Shown here: positions 8,318 through 17,841 of the stretch, piece by piece
How the letters are laid out: every line of letters starts with the position of its first letter
How positions within the stretch are numbered: position 1 is the stretch's first letter
Assembly: GCF_019947135.1 (NCBI RefSeq)
Contig: NZ_JAGSHT010000005.1
Coordinates: forward strand, 186,001-250,000
DNA length: 64,000 nucleotides
Source: Occultella gossypii
GTDB lineage: Bacteria > Actinomycetota > Actinomycetes > Actinomycetales > Beutenbergiaceae
Direction of reading: 5' to 3'
Program-made: the position numbers and the translations under genes
Notes under the pieces: model-generated
The model's input: only the letters and a program-made list of their open reading frames with translations
Databases searched by the model: none
Told to the model about the DNA's origin: nothing

Positions 8318-8329
8318 CACCGCAGCCTA
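8318..8329 (-). promoter_or_regulatory. Leaderless promoter of idsA
   Basis: Minus-strand TAGGCT (8329-8324) lies 6 nt before GTG 8317 and 3 nt before the alternative GTG 8320. The spacing favours 8317. Confidence 0.5.
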
Positions 8330-8476
8330 TCCGTGTGGATCCGCGCGCCGATGCCTCACGATCCCCAGGGCACGGGCCGATCACCAAGGATCCCACGCGA
8401 GCGGCCCGGGGTCCGCGGGTCCAGAGCGCCGATGGTCGCCAACCTGCGCGGCGCCGCGCGCCGCTGCACTGGACCG

Positions 8477-9646
8477 ATGAGATCACACGAACCCGGACCC
8501 GAACCGGATCCCGACGACATCGGGGTGCCCACGCTGCGCCTCGACGACCCGCCCGAACTACTTGCCTACCTCCCGTTCCGGCTCGGCTTCCTGCCACAGG
8601 AGTCCCTCGTGCTGCTGGCGATCAGGGCCGAGCCCGGTGGCGGGCCGGAGATCGGCGTGGTCGCCCGTGTGGACCTCGCGGACCTCTCACGCCCTGGCCT
8701 CGCCCTGGGTGAGCATCTCCTCAGGCAACTGGCCATGGACGGCGCGGTCGCTGTGTTCGCCGCCGTCTACACCGAGTCCTCCTGGCCTGCCGTCCTGTCC
8801 GGGCGGGGCGCCGCGGGTGCCGCGCTGGCGTGGTGGCTCGCCCAGTCCCCGCTCGCCCACCCGACCCGGACCTGGCTCGTGGGCAACCGGTACTACCGGT
8901 GCATCGAGTGCATGAGTTCGCATTGCTGCCCGCCGGCCGGCCAGCCCGTCGACGGCCTCACCAACGCGCGGATCCGGGCGAGCCTCGTCTACCAGGGCGA
9001 GTCCTACGTCGCCTCCCGCGCGGACCTTCTGCCGGACCTGCGCTGCGCGGCGACGGACCGTCGGACCGCCGCCGGCGCGGCCACCCGGGAGCGACGCCGT
9101 CGGGAGCGACTGACCGGAGCCGACCTCACGCACTGGCGCGCGGACATGCGGGCCCGATGGCGCCGCCTGCTCGGCGCCGCCACACCGGGAGCAGAGCGGC
9201 GCGCCACCCAGGAGGTGCTCGCCGACATCCCTGCCGCCGAGTACGGACACCTGCTCGCCGGCCTGGAGGACACCCAGGTCCGGGACGCGATCCTGCTGTC
9301 CGTCGCGGCGGTGACCCGGATCGAGGACCCGGCCGACGCCGACTCCTCACGCATCCTCGAGGCTGTGTTCACCGGGGACCTGATGCCGGACCAGGCGGCG
9401 CTCGCGATGGCCGAGGCTGCCCTGGTCGCGGTGGCCGCGCACGCCGCCACGGCCCGCGCGGCGCCGGCGCTGGCGACCCTGGCCTGGCTCGCCTGGTGGA
9501 ACGGCGACGGCGCCCGTGCCGACGTGCTCGTCACCGCCGCCCTCGAACGCGACCCGCTGCACCGGTTGGCTCGGTTGCTGCGGCACGTCGTCGACCGCGC
9601 GGTCGCGCCGGGCTGGGCTCGACGCGAACACTCCGCGACGGCGTGA
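8477..9646 (+). CDS. DUF4192 domain-containing protein
   Basis: Soluble 389-residue protein of the actinobacterial DUF4192 family. It has LAYLPFRLGFLPQESLVLLAIR near the N-terminus, a central Cys-rich stretch (YRCIECMSSHCCPPAG) and an Ala-rich helical C-terminus. Function unknown in the family. The four clustered Cys residues might bind metal, which is only a suggestion. ATG 8477 is the first start that gives the normal family N-terminus; the frame is open much further upstream, antisense to idsA, but that part is non-coding in character. No Shine-Dalgarno or TANNNT box was recognised in the 156 bases upstream. It converges on the next gene. Confidence 0.85.
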   Translation: MRSHEPGPEPDPDDIGVPTLRLDDPPELLAYLPFRLGFLPQESLVLLAIRAEPGGGPEIGVVARVDLADLSRPGLALGEHLLRQLAMDGAVAVFAAVYTESSWPAVLSGRGAAGAALAWWLAQSPLAHPTRTWLVGNRYYRCIECMSSHCCPPAGQPVDGLTNARIRASLVYQGESYVASRADLLPDLRCAATDRRTAAGAATRERRRRERLTGADLTHWRADMRARWRRLLGAATPGAERRATQEVLADIPAAEYGHLLAGLEDTQVRDAILLSVAAVTRIEDPADADSSRILEAVFTGDLMPDQAALAMAEAALVAVAAHAATARAAPALATLAWLAWWNGDGARADVLVTAALERDPLHRLARLLRHVVDRAVAPGWARREHSATA

Positions 9647-9706
9647 GCGTTCCGGCCCGGCGACGGCGAGGTTGCTCCGGCGGATCGATCGGCGCGGGCC
9701 GCTCGA

Positions 9707-10450
9707 CTAGATCTTCACCGGGTACGTCAGCATGGTGACCACGCATCCGACCGCCACGATGACGGCCAGCCCAAGCATGGCCCGCTGCATCCAGGCCGCG
9801 TTCACGCGCTGGGACATCGCGGTCAGGAAGAGGACCAGGGCGAACAGGACGGTGAGCAGCGTGTAGTTGTCGCCGCGCTGGTTGTACTCGAGCGCCTCGT
9901 CGAACTTGGCGTCGGCCCGGTCGGCGAGCGCCACGGACTCGAGGGTGCCCGGGGGTACGTACTCGGGCACGGTGAACGGTCCGAGGGCCTCGCGACCGCC
10001 CGCCTCCCAGGCGTCGAACGCCACGGCGAACTGCGGGCTGAACCGCTCCTCGATGAATCCCTGCAGGTCCGTGTCCTGCGCTTCGACGGCGAGGACCCAC
10101 TGGGTATAGATGGTGAGGTCGTACTGGCGCGCAGCGTTCGCCTGCGCCTCGGCCGCCGTGGACTGGATCCGGGCGCTCGACGCCTGACTGAACGCGATCG
10201 ACATCTCGCCGCCCCACTTCGACGACTCGAAGCCGCACCAGGCGGTCAGCACCGCGATGAGGGAGAGCAGGAACACCGTGAGGATGTCGGCGGCGCTCTT
10301 GCTCTCGCCCTCATCCTTGGACCGGTTCGTGGGGCCGGGACGCTCTGCCGCAGCCTCGTCGGTCGTGACGTCGCCGGACCCGGTCTCCTCGACGTCGCCG
10401 GACCGGTCGGGCGCATCCGGGTGCTCGCCGGGTGTGGTCTGGTCACTCAT
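9707..10450 (-). CDS. Uncharacterised membrane protein with an extracytoplasmic helical domain
   Basis: I do not recognise the family. The 247-residue protein starts with about 50 acidic, low-complexity residues, then a transmembrane helix (about 54-73, DILTVFLLSLIAVLTAWCGF). A domain of about 120 residues follows, rich in Ala, Glu and Gln and probably helical. Two more transmembrane helices lie near 197-213 and 222-241. The layout (one helix, soluble helical region, two helices) resembles DUF4337-like proteins, but I cannot confirm this. ATG 10450 is supported by a GGAGAAGGGG sequence 11 bases upstream and a TAGTCT box further back. It is divergent from the universal stress protein gene. Confidence 0.8.
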   Translation of the reverse strand: MSDQTTPGEHPDAPDRSGDVEETGSGDVTTDEAAAERPGPTNRSKDEGESKSAADILTVFLLSLIAVLTAWCGFESSKWGGEMSIAFSQASSARIQSTAAEAQANAARQYDLTIYTQWVLAVEAQDTDLQGFIEERFSPQFAVAFDAWEAGGREALGPFTVPEYVPPGTLESVALADRADAKFDEALEYNQRGDNYTLLTVLFALVLFLTAMSQRVNAAWMQRAMLGLAVIVAVGCVVTMLTYPVKI

Positions 10451-10460
10451 GGGCGCCGCC

Positions 10461-10498
10461 CCTTCTCCGCACGGGTCGCGATCTCAGGCGTGAGACTA
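10461..10498 (-). promoter_or_regulatory. Promoter and ribosome-binding site of the 9707-10450 gene
   Basis: TAGTCT (10498-10493) would start transcription about 36 bases before the ATG; GGAGAAGGGG (10470-10461) is the ribosome-binding site. Confidence 0.45.
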
Positions 10499-10551
10499 GC
10501 GCCGCCGGGTACCCGGGGCCCGGCGACTGCGCCGCGAGCCCGCGGAAGCGC

Positions 10552-10557
10552 TACTGT
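10552..10557 (+). promoter_or_regulatory. -10 box of the universal stress protein gene
   Basis: TACTGT at 10552-10557 would give a transcript with a leader of about 33 bases containing GAGGGAG (10584-10590). No clear -35 is seen. Because gcvT begins only 36 bases after this gene, the same promoter may serve the gcv genes. Confidence 0.4.
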
Positions 10558-10596
10558 CGGAGGCGGACGCATTGTTGTGTGACGAGGGAGTACGTC

Positions 10597-10986
10597 GTGG
10601 CCATAGTGGTCGGTTTCATCGCCACCGCCGAAGGACGTGCGGCGCTCGATGCCGCGATCGTGGAAGCGCAGCGACGCTCCGATCGCCTCCTGGTGATCGT
10701 GCACGGCAGCCGCGGCGCCGACGAGGACGAGATCGACCGCGCCGTCGACGAGGCCCGGGACCTCCTGGACACCTCGGGCGTGGGCTTCGACGTGCGGCAC
10801 CTGCAGCGCGGCAACGACGTCGCCGAAGCCCTCATGGGAGCCGCCGAGGAGGCCGGCGCCGAACTCATCGTCATCGGGCTGCGCCGCCGGTCCCCGCTCG
10901 GCAAGCTCATCCTCGGCTCGAACGCACAACGCATCCTGCTGGACGCACCCTGCCACGTCCTCGCGGTCAAGCCCGCGCAGGCGTAG
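10597..10986 (+). CDS. Universal stress protein, single UspA domain
   Basis: Cytosolic 129-residue protein with one UspA domain: an N-terminal VVGFIATAEGRAAL strand-helix, and a C-terminal GLRRRSPLGKLILGSNAQRIL segment matching the ATP-binding glycine pattern, ending in LLDAPCHVLAVK. Such proteins bind ATP and appear in stress or stationary phase; the precise role is unknown. GTG 10597 is chosen because GAGGGAG lies 6 bases upstream and the protein then begins MAIVVGF, as in the family. It reads in the same direction as gcvT, 36 bases away, and may be the first gene of that transcript. Confidence 0.9.
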   Translation: MAIVVGFIATAEGRAALDAAIVEAQRRSDRLLVIVHGSRGADEDEIDRAVDEARDLLDTSGVGFDVRHLQRGNDVAEALMGAAEEAGAELIVIGLRRRSPLGKLILGSNAQRILLDAPCHVLAVKPAQA

Positions 10987-11022
10987 CCGCGCCCCGCCGT
11001 CACCACCTGAACGGAGCCACCA

Positions 11023-12174
11023 GTGCAGGCAGCAGTTCCCGGGCCCTCGGCCGCGCCGGACGGGCCCGCCGGGCCGTCCAGTCCGCTCGAGGCCACGCAC
11101 CGCGCTGCCGGCGCGACGATGACCGACTTCGCCGGGTGGCAGATGCCGCTGCGGTTCGCCGGTGACCTGGCCGAGCACCGTGCGGTCCGCGAGCGGGCGG
11201 GCCTGTTCGACCTTTCCCACATGGCCCAGCTCGAGGTGACCGGGCCGGAGGCGGCCGCGGCCCTCGACGGCGCCCTGGTCAGCGCTGCGTCGCGGCTGCG
11301 AGTCGGCCGCGCCCGCTACACGATGATCACCGCGATCGACGGCGGGATCCTCGACGACCTGATCGTGTACCGGCTCGACGAGCACGAGTTCCTGGTGATC
11401 GCGAATGCGGCGAACCGGCTCACCGTGCTCGACGAACTGACGAACCGGAGCGAGGGCCGTCAGGTCGCGGTGGTCGACCGCACCCCGCACCGGGCGCTGA
11501 TCGCGATCCAGGGGCCGGCCGCCGCCGGGGTGCTCGCCCCGCTCATCGACGCCGACCTGAGCGCTCTGAAGTACTACGCGAGCGTGTCCGCGTCCTTCGA
11601 CGCCCACGTCCCCACCCTCGTGGCCCGGACCGGGTACACCGGCGAGGACGGGTTCGAGCTGGCCGTCCCCGCGGCGGCCGCCACCGATGTGTGGGCCAGG
11701 CTGCTCGATGCCGGCGCCGAGGCCGGGGTCCAGGCCTGCGGGCTGGCGAGCCGGGACTCCCTGCGTCTCGAGGCCGGGATGCCCCTGTACGGCCAGGAAC
11801 TGACCGCCGCACTGACCCCCTTCGAGGTCGGCCTGGGCCGGGTGGTGCACCTCGACCATGAGTTCCTCGGCCGAGACGCGCTCGCCGAGCGGTCCGAGCA
11901 CCCCACCGGGACCCGCCTCATCGGGCTGCGCGGCGACGGCCGCCGCGCCGCTCGCGCCGGCAGTGAGGTTCTGGCCGCGGGGTCGGTGATCGGTGCCGTG
12001 ACCTCCGGTGTGCTGTCCCCGACGCTCGGGCACCCCGTCGCGATGGCCCTGGTCACCGCCGCCGACCAGGACACCGTCGCCGTCGGTCAGGTGCTGGACG
12101 TGGACGTGCGCGGAAGGTTCCAGCAGATGACCGTCACGGAGCTACCGTTCTACCGTCGCCCAGCCACCACCTGA
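11023..12174 (+). CDS. gcvT: Aminomethyltransferase (glycine cleavage T protein)
   Basis: T protein transfers the aminomethyl carbon from lipoyl-H protein to tetrahydrofolate and releases ammonia. The 383-residue chain has the expected MTDFAGWQMPLRF near the start, FDLSHMAQLEVTG, the GYTGEDGFELAVP folate-binding segment and RDSLRLEAGMPLYGQEL. An N-terminal tail of about 30 Pro/Ala-rich residues precedes the conserved start. GTG 11023 has ACGGAG 7 bases upstream. It leads gcvT-gcvH-gcvP. The 36-base gap upstream is too short for a glycine riboswitch, and none is seen. Confidence 0.96.
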   Translation: MQAAVPGPSAAPDGPAGPSSPLEATHRAAGATMTDFAGWQMPLRFAGDLAEHRAVRERAGLFDLSHMAQLEVTGPEAAAALDGALVSAASRLRVGRARYTMITAIDGGILDDLIVYRLDEHEFLVIANAANRLTVLDELTNRSEGRQVAVVDRTPHRALIAIQGPAAAGVLAPLIDADLSALKYYASVSASFDAHVPTLVARTGYTGEDGFELAVPAAAATDVWARLLDAGAEAGVQACGLASRDSLRLEAGMPLYGQELTAALTPFEVGLGRVVHLDHEFLGRDALAERSEHPTGTRLIGLRGDGRRAARAGSEVLAAGSVIGAVTSGVLSPTLGHPVAMALVTAADQDTVAVGQVLDVDVRGRFQQMTVTELPFYRRPATT

Positions 12175-12216
12175 CCCAGTCCCGACCCAGCCAGACGCAT
12201 TGAGGAGCGAGCCGTC

Positions 12217-12588
12217 ATGAGCGTCCCCGCCGACCGCCAGTACACCGCCGAGCACGAGTGGATCACCGTCGCCGACGGCGTCGCCACCGTGGGCATCACC
12301 GCCTACGCCGCCGACGCCCTCGGTGACGTCGTCTACGTCGACCTCCCGTCCGTCGGGGACTCGGTCACCGCCGGCGGGACGTGCGGTGAGATCGAGTCCA
12401 CGAAGTCCGTCAGCGAGCTCTACGCGCCGGTCACCGGTGAGGTGCTCAGCGTGAACTCCGAGGTCGTGGACAGTCCCGAACTCGTGAACTCCGCGCCCTA
12501 CGAGGGCGGCTGGCTGTTCACCGTCCGTATCGAGGCCGAGGGCGACCTCATCGACGCCGCCGCCTACACCGAGATCACGAAGGCCTGA
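12217..12588 (+). CDS. gcvH: Glycine cleavage system H protein
   Basis: Lipoylated shuttle protein of 123 aa that carries the aminomethyl group between GcvP and GcvT. The lipoyl-lysine motif [12 protein letters not shown] is intact, with Lys63 as the modified residue. The C-terminal half ([17 protein letters not shown]) is also standard. ATG 12217 has GAGGAGCGA about 8 bases upstream. It lies 42 bases after gcvT and 10 bases before gcvP, so the three genes form an operon. Confidence 0.98.
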   Translation: MSVPADRQYTAEHEWITVADGVATVGITAYAADALGDVVYVDLPSVGDSVTAGGTCGEIESTKSVSELYAPVTGEVLSVNSEVVDSPELVNSAPYEGGWLFTVRIEAEGDLIDAAAYTEITKA

Positions 12589-12598
12589 TCAGCTCCCG

Positions 12599-15496
12599 AT
12601 GACCGCCACGCCCGAGTTCCCCGCCCGCCACATCGGAATCGACACCGCCGCCACCGAGCACATGCTGGAGGTGATCGGCCGGCCGAGCGTCGAGGCGCTG
12701 CTCGAGGCGGCCGTTCCGCCCGCGCTGCTCGGCGACGGCGTGCCCACGCTGCCGGACCTGCCCGCCGCCATCTCGGAGGCGCAGGTGCTCGCCGAACTGC
12801 GGGCCATCGCGGGCCGGAACACCGTTCGCACCTCGATGATCGGCCAGGGCTACTACGACACGTACACGCCGTCGGTGATCGCCCGCAACGTGCTGGAGAA
12901 CCCGGCCTGGTACACGGCCTACACGCCGTACCAGCCGGAGATCTCCCAGGGCCGGCTCGAGGCGCTGCTGAACTTCCAGACCATGGTCATCGACCTGACC
13001 GGGATGGACGTGGCCGGTGCGTCCATGCTCGACGAGTCCACGGCCGTGGCCGAGGCGATGCTGCTCGCCCGCCGGGTGGTGCGGGGCGAGGGCGGCCGGT
13101 TCTATGTCGATGCGGACAGCTTCGCCCAGACCAAGGCCGTGCTGGCGACCCGGGCCGAGGCGGTCGGCATCGAACTCGTCGAGTTCGACGCGTCCGGCAC
13201 CACCGACCTGACCGATGCGTTCGGGGTGCTCCTGGCCTACCCCGGCTCCTCCGGTGTGGTCCGGAACCGGGCCACCCTGGACCGCTGGATCACGGCCGCG
13301 CACGACGCCGGTGCGCAGGTGGTGTTCTCCGCGGACCTGCTCGCGCTCACCCTGCTCGATGCGCCGGGCACGCTCGGCGCGGACATCGTGGCCGGCACCA
13401 CCCAGCGGTTCGGGGTGCCGATGGGCTTCGGTGGCCCGCACGCCGGATACCTCGCCGTGCGGGACAAGGCCCAGCGGCAGCTGCCCGGCCGGCTCGTCGG
13501 CCTGTCCAAGGACGCCGACGGCGCCCCCGCCCTGCGCCTCGCGCTGCAGACGCGGGAGCAGCACATCCGCCGGGAGAAGGCCACCTCCAACATCTGCACG
13601 GCTCAGGTGCTCCTGGCCGTGATCGCGTCCATGTACGCCGTCTACCACGGTCCCGAGGGCCTGACGGCGATCGCTCGGCGGGTGCATGAGCGCGCCCTGG
13701 CCGTGGCGTCCGGTCTCGCCGGCCTCGGCGCCCAGGTGCGCCACACCTCGTTCTTCGACACGGTCACGGTCGACGTCCCGGGCCGGGCCGACGCGTTCGT
13801 CGCCGCCGCGCTGGAGCGCAACATCACGCTCTGGCGGGTCGACGCCGACACCGTCGGCGTCGCGTGTGACGAGACCACCACCGAGGAGACCGTCGCCGAC
13901 CTGCTCGACGCGGCCCGGGCGGTCCTGCCCGGCGCCACCACGGACGCGACCGCCGCCGCGGCGACCACGGCCGGCTCCGCCGTCGGGCACTCCGGCCTCG
14001 GCCTGCCGGCGGACCTGACCCGCAGCACCGAGTTTCTGACCCACCCGATCTTCTCCAGCCACCGGTCCGAGACGCAGATGATGCGGTACCTGCGCCGGCT
14101 CTCGGACCGGGACTACGCCCTCGACCGCGGCATGATCCCGCTCGGCTCCTGCACCATGAAGCTGAACGCGGCCACCGAGATGGCTGCGATCACGTGGCCC
14201 GAGTTCTCCCGGATCCACCCGTTCGCGCCGGCCGCGGACGTGGCGGGGTACCTCGAGCTGATCGACGGGCTCGAGACCGCCCTGGCCGGCCTGACCGGGT
14301 ATGCCGTGGTGAGCGTGCAGCCGAACGCCGGGTCGCAGGGCGAGCTCGCCGGGCTGCTGGCCATCCGCGACTACCACGCCGACCGCGGTGACGACGACCG
14401 CAGGGTCTGCGTGGTGCCGGCAAGTGCGCACGGCACGAACGCGGCGTCGGCGGTGCTCGCCGGCCTGGAGGTGGCCGTCGTGCGGACGGCGCCGAACGGG
14501 GACGTGGACCTCGACGACCTGCGCCGGGTGCTCGCCGTCCACGAGGGCCGGGTGGCCGCGATCATGGTCACCTACCCGTCCACGCACGGCGTCTACGAGC
14601 ACGGCATCACCGAACTGTGCGACCTGGTGCACGCCGCCGGCGGGCAGGTCTACATCGACGGCGCGAACCTGAACGCGCTGGTGGGGGTCGCCGGGCCCGG
14701 CGCGTTCGGCGGGGATGTCTCCCACCTGAACCTGCACAAGACGTTCTGCATCCCGCACGGCGGCGGTGGGCCCGGCGTCGGCCCGGTCGCCGTGGCCGAG
14801 CACCTGGTGCCGTTCCTGCCCGGGCACCCGCTGGCCCAGGCCGGCCGCCGGGTGCTCCGCGAGACCGGCACGATCAGCGCCGCGCCGTACGGGTCACCCT
14901 CGATCCTGCCGATCAGCTGGGCGTACCTGCGGCTGATGGGCACGACGGGTCTACGCGCCGCAACCGGCGCCGCGGTGCTCTCGGCGAACTATGTGGCCGC
15001 CCGGCTCGACGAGAAGTACCCGGTGCTCTACCGGGGCGAGCACGGCCTGGTGGCGCACGAGTGCATCCTCGACCTGCGCCCGCTCACGGCCGCCACCGGG
15101 GTCACCGTGGACGACGTCGCCAAGCGGCTCATCGATTTCGGGTTCCACGCGCCCACGATGAGCTTCCCGGTGGCCGGCACCCTGATGGTCGAACCGACCG
15201 AGTCCGAGGACCTCGGCGAGGTGGACCGGTTCATCGACGCGATGCTCGCCATCCACGCCGAGGCGAGCGCCGTCGGGGACGGCACCTGGCCGGCCGACGA
15301 CAACCCGCTCGTGAACGCCCCGCACACCGCCGTCTCGGCCCTGGGGGAGTGGGACCACCCGTACTCGCGCACCCAGGCCGTGTACCCCGCGGGCGCGACC
15401 CCGGACAAGTACTGGCCGCCGGTACGCCGGGTGGACGGAGCCTACGGGGATCGCAACCTCGTCTGCGCCTGCCCGCCGATCGAGGCGTACGCGTAG
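12599..15496 (+). CDS. gcvP: Glycine dehydrogenase (decarboxylating), P protein
   Basis: Pyridoxal-phosphate enzyme that decarboxylates glycine and passes the aminomethyl group to GcvH. At 965 aa it is the long single-chain form, in which the two halves found as separate GcvPA and GcvPB in other bacteria are fused. The PLP lysine is Lys714 in [17 protein letters not shown], preceded by [11 protein letters not shown]. The N-terminal half keeps [14 protein letters not shown] and [17 protein letters not shown] 12599 lies 10 bases after gcvH. The L protein (dihydrolipoyl dehydrogenase) is not in the window. Confidence 0.98.
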   Translation: MTATPEFPARHIGIDTAATEHMLEVIGRPSVEALLEAAVPPALLGDGVPTLPDLPAAISEAQVLAELRAIAGRNTVRTSMIGQGYYDTYTPSVIARNVLENPAWYTAYTPYQPEISQGRLEALLNFQTMVIDLTGMDVAGASMLDESTAVAEAMLLARRVVRGEGGRFYVDADSFAQTKAVLATRAEAVGIELVEFDASGTTDLTDAFGVLLAYPGSSGVVRNRATLDRWITAAHDAGAQVVFSADLLALTLLDAPGTLGADIVAGTTQRFGVPMGFGGPHAGYLAVRDKAQRQLPGRLVGLSKDADGAPALRLALQTREQHIRREKATSNICTAQVLLAVIASMYAVYHGPEGLTAIARRVHERALAVASGLAGLGAQVRHTSFFDTVTVDVPGRADAFVAAALERNITLWRVDADTVGVACDETTTEETVADLLDAARAVLPGATTDATAAAATTAGSAVGHSGLGLPADLTRSTEFLTHPIFSSHRSETQMMRYLRRLSDRDYALDRGMIPLGSCTMKLNAATEMAAITWPEFSRIHPFAPAADVAGYLELIDGLETALAGLTGYAVVSVQPNAGSQGELAGLLAIRDYHADRGDDDRRVCVVPASAHGTNAASAVLAGLEVAVVRTAPNGDVDLDDLRRVLAVHEGRVAAIMVTYPSTHGVYEHGITELCDLVHAAGGQVYIDGANLNALVGVAGPGAFGGDVSHLNLHKTFCIPHGGGGPGVGPVAVAEHLVPFLPGHPLAQAGRRVLRETGTISAAPYGSPSILPISWAYLRLMGTTGLRAATGAAVLSANYVAARLDEKYPVLYRGEHGLVAHECILDLRPLTAATGVTVDDVAKRLIDFGFHAPTMSFPVAGTLMVEPTESEDLGEVDRFIDAMLAIHAEASAVGDGTWPADDNPLVNAPHTAVSALGEWDHPYSRTQAVYPAGATPDKYWPPVRRVDGAYGDRNLVCACPPIEAYA

Positions 15497-15513
15497 GGGT
15501 GGGAACAATCCGG

Positions 15514-15549
15514 GGGGTCCGGTGCGCTCTAAGAACAGCGGCCGGACCC
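15514..15549 (+). terminator. Hairpin after gcvP
   Basis: GGGTCCGG (15514-15521) pairs with CCGGACCC (15542-15549), and an inner CGCT/AGCG pairing extends the stem. It ends 37 bases before the sigA -10 box. There is no T-tract, as is common in GC-rich actinomycetes. Confidence 0.55.
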
Positions 15550-15585
15550 GCCTGTCATTGGACGGGCCGAGGCGGCTACTCCGGT

Positions 15586-15591
15586 TATAAT
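15586..15591 (+). promoter_or_regulatory. Consensus -10 box of sigA
   Basis: TATAAT at 15586-15591 is a perfect -10 match in otherwise very GC-rich DNA. No good -35 lies 16-18 bases upstream (TTGGAC at 15558 is 22 bases away). The leader would be about 55 bases, ending in CGAAAGG before GTG 15651. Confidence 0.6.
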
Positions 15592-15650
15592 TGTACTGCT
15601 GCGACTTACAGAACACCGGTCGCCCTCCATCCCCCGCCGAAAGGTTCTCT

Positions 15651-17168
15651 GTGTCGTCGCCTCTCAGTCCTGATGTCGTGCTGCCCCGCGAATACGAACA
15701 CACCGCTCTGCAGAACGCCTTCAGGTCCGGCCTGACGAGGGGATACGTCACAGCCGCCGAGTTTCGCGCGGCCTGCGAGGACGCGAACGTCAAGCCCCGC
15801 CGTCTCAAGGAGGTCCTGGGCGCAATGCACGAAGCCAAGATCAGCGTGACCGAGGTTCCCGACCGAGCGGTCGCGAACGCCGCGACCCGTTCCGGTGCCA
15901 CCACGGCGACCGTCGAGAAGCCGAAGACCACCACCCGCAAGACCGCCGCGAAGTCGACGGCGCCGGCCAAGACCGACGCCCCCGCCGAGGCCGAGGCCGT
16001 CGAGCAGACCCCGGCCAAGACCACCCGCGCCAAGCCGGCGACCAAGGCGGCCACCGCCAAGGCGAAGACCACCCGGGCGAGCAAGGCCAAGCTGGCCGCC
16101 GTCACCTCCGCCGACGAGGCCGAGCCGGAAGAGCCGGAGGCCGAGACGCCTGCGGACGGCGAGGCGAGCACGAAGTCCGGCGACGAGGACAAGGGCTTCG
16201 TCTACTCCGACTCCGACGACGACGACGCACCTGCCCAGCAGGTCGTCACCGCCGGCGCCACCGCCGACCCGGTCAAGGACTACCTGAAGCAGATCGGTAA
16301 GGTCGCGCTGCTGAACGCCGAGCAGGAGGTCGACCTCGCGAAGCGGATCGAGGCCGGCCTGTTCGCGGACGAGAACCTCGCCGAGTCCGGCGAGGGCATG
16401 GACCGCAAGCTCAAGCGCGAGCTCGAGTGGATCGCCATGGACGGCCGCCGGGCCAAGAACCACCTCCTCGAGGCGAACCTGCGGCTCGTGGTCTCCCTCG
16501 CGAAGCGCTACACCGGCCGCGGGATGCTGTTCCTGGACCTGATCCAGGAGGGCAACCTCGGTCTGATCCGCGCCGTCGAGAAGTTCGACTACACCAAGGG
16601 CTACAAGTTCTCCACGTACGCCACCTGGTGGATCCGACAGGCCATCACCCGCGCCATGGCGGACCAGGCCCGCACCATCCGGATCCCGGTGCACATGGTC
16701 GAGGTCATCAACAAGCTCGCCCGCGTGCAGCGCCAGATGCTCCAGGACCTGGGCCGCGAGCCCACGCCCGAGGAGCTCGCCAAGGAACTCGACATGACCC
16801 CCGAGAAGGTCGTCGAGGTGCAGAAGTACGGTCGCGAGCCGATCTCGCTGCACACCCCGCTCGGCGAGGACGGCGACTCCGAGTTCGGTGACCTGATCGA
16901 GGACTCCGAGGCCGTGGTGCCGGCGGACGCGGTGAGCTTCACGCTCCTGCAGGAGCAGCTGCACGCCGTGCTGGACACGCTGTCCGAGCGGGAGGCCGGT
17001 GTGGTCTCCATGCGGTTCGGCCTCACCGACGGCCAGCCGAAGACACTCGACGAGATCGGAAAGGTCTACGGGGTCACCCGGGAGCGGATCCGTCAGATCG
17101 AGTCCAAGACGATGTCGAAGCTGCGTCACCCGAGCCGCTCGCAGGTGCTGCGCGACTACCTCGACTGA
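15651..17168 (+). CDS. sigA: Primary RNA polymerase sigma factor
   Basis: Housekeeping sigma-70 factor of 505 aa. Region 1.1 is followed by a long linker (about 75-200) rich in Ala, Lys, Thr and Glu, as in actinobacterial SigA/HrdB. Region 1.2 starts near 206 ([16 protein letters not shown]). Region 2 has [34 protein letters not shown] and [16 protein letters not shown], which contact the -10 element. Region 4 ends with [13 protein letters not shown] and [14 protein letters not shown], which contact the -35. GTG 15651 has CGAAAGG 6 bases upstream and gives the family N-terminus. The TATAAT-like boxes in front of many genes here are what this factor should read. Confidence 0.98.
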   Translation: MSSPLSPDVVLPREYEHTALQNAFRSGLTRGYVTAAEFRAACEDANVKPRRLKEVLGAMHEAKISVTEVPDRAVANAATRSGATTATVEKPKTTTRKTAAKSTAPAKTDAPAEAEAVEQTPAKTTRAKPATKAATAKAKTTRASKAKLAAVTSADEAEPEEPEAETPADGEASTKSGDEDKGFVYSDSDDDDAPAQQVVTAGATADPVKDYLKQIGKVALLNAEQEVDLAKRIEAGLFADENLAESGEGMDRKLKRELEWIAMDGRRAKNHLLEANLRLVVSLAKRYTGRGMLFLDLIQEGNLGLIRAVEKFDYTKGYKFSTYATWWIRQAITRAMADQARTIRIPVHMVEVINKLARVQRQMLQDLGREPTPEELAKELDMTPEKVVEVQKYGREPISLHTPLGEDGDSEFGDLIEDSEAVVPADAVSFTLLQEQLHAVLDTLSEREAGVVSMRFGLTDGQPKTLDEIGKVYGVTRERIRQIESKTMSKLRHPSRSQVLRDYLD

Positions 17169-17187
17169 TAGCGCCAGACATACGGAG

Positions 17188-17222
17188 GGGCTGTTCCCGG
17201 GCGATCCGGGAACAGCCCTTTC
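17188..17222 (+). terminator. Strong intrinsic terminator after sigA
   Basis: Arms GGGCTGTTCCCGG (17188-17200) and CCGGGAACAGCCC (17206-17218) are perfectly complementary around a 5-base loop and are followed by TTTC. It lies between convergent sigA and the ferritin gene and could serve both. Confidence 0.85.
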
Positions 17223-17247
17223 GGCATGTGCGGGCGGGTGCCGCAGG

Positions 17248-17790
17248 TCAGAGCGCGCCGCCCGCGGCCGCGGGGGCGTCCGCGGACTCGCCGGCGTCCC
17301 CGATGGACTCGCGGGCCACGAAGTTCTCGAGGTCGAACAGGTTCTGGCCGGCGCGCTGGGCCACGGTCAGCAGCGTGGACGCCGACGCGACCTCCTCCAC
17401 CTGCTCCTTGAGGAACCACAGCATGAACTGCTCACCGAGGGCGTCACCCTCGGCGCGGGCGGCCTGGAAGATCGCCTCGATCTGGCTGGTGACCTGCTTC
17501 TCCTGGTCGAGGGCCAGCCTGATCGGCGCGACGGCGTCGCCGAAGTCGTTCTGGACGGTCGAGCCGGCGGGGATGACGACTTTCAGGTCCCGATCGAGCA
17601 TGTACTGCACGATCATCATCGCGTGGTTGCGTTCCTCGACGGACTGCCGGTAGTAGTGGGCGGCGAGCTGGGGCAGGTCGTGGCTGTCGAACCAGACCGC
17701 GATCGCGACGTACTGCGTGTGGGCGTCGAACTCGTGACCGATCTGCTCGGTGAGGAGTCGGACGTAGGGGGATCCTTCGGCGGGAGTCAT
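17248..17790 (-). CDS. Ferritin-like iron-storage protein
   Basis: Cytosolic four-helix ferritin of 180 aa. LLTEQIGHEFDAHTQYVAIAVWF holds the first ferroxidase Glu, SVEERNHAMMIVQYM has the ExxH pair, and the later LKEQVEEVASASTLL helix completes the site. The C-terminus is a short Ala/Gly-rich tail. The length fits non-haem ferritins of actinomycetes such as BfrB. ATG 17790 is preferred over an upstream in-frame start at 17823 because TAGCGT lies 7 nt before it. It is convergent with sigA across a strong terminator. Confidence 0.92.
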   Translation of the reverse strand: MTPAEGSPYVRLLTEQIGHEFDAHTQYVAIAVWFDSHDLPQLAAHYYRQSVEERNHAMMIVQYMLDRDLKVVIPAGSTVQNDFGDAVAPIRLALDQEKQVTSQIEAIFQAARAEGDALGEQFMLWFLKEQVEEVASASTLLTVAQRAGQNLFDLENFVARESIGDAGESADAPAAAGGAL

Positions 17791-17803
17791 GATGCCCACG
17801 CTA
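17791..17803 (-). promoter_or_regulatory. Leaderless promoter of the ferritin gene
   Basis: Minus-strand TAGCGT (17803-17798), 7 nt, then ATG 17790. No iron-box-like palindrome was noticed. Confidence 0.5.
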
Positions 17804-17841
17804 GTTCGCGCCGGGTCGGCCACGCCAGGTGGCGCGGGTCC

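Noticed and set aside
10987-11022. Glycine riboswitch before gcvT
   Set aside because: Only 36 bases are available and no paired glycine-aptamer core can be drawn.
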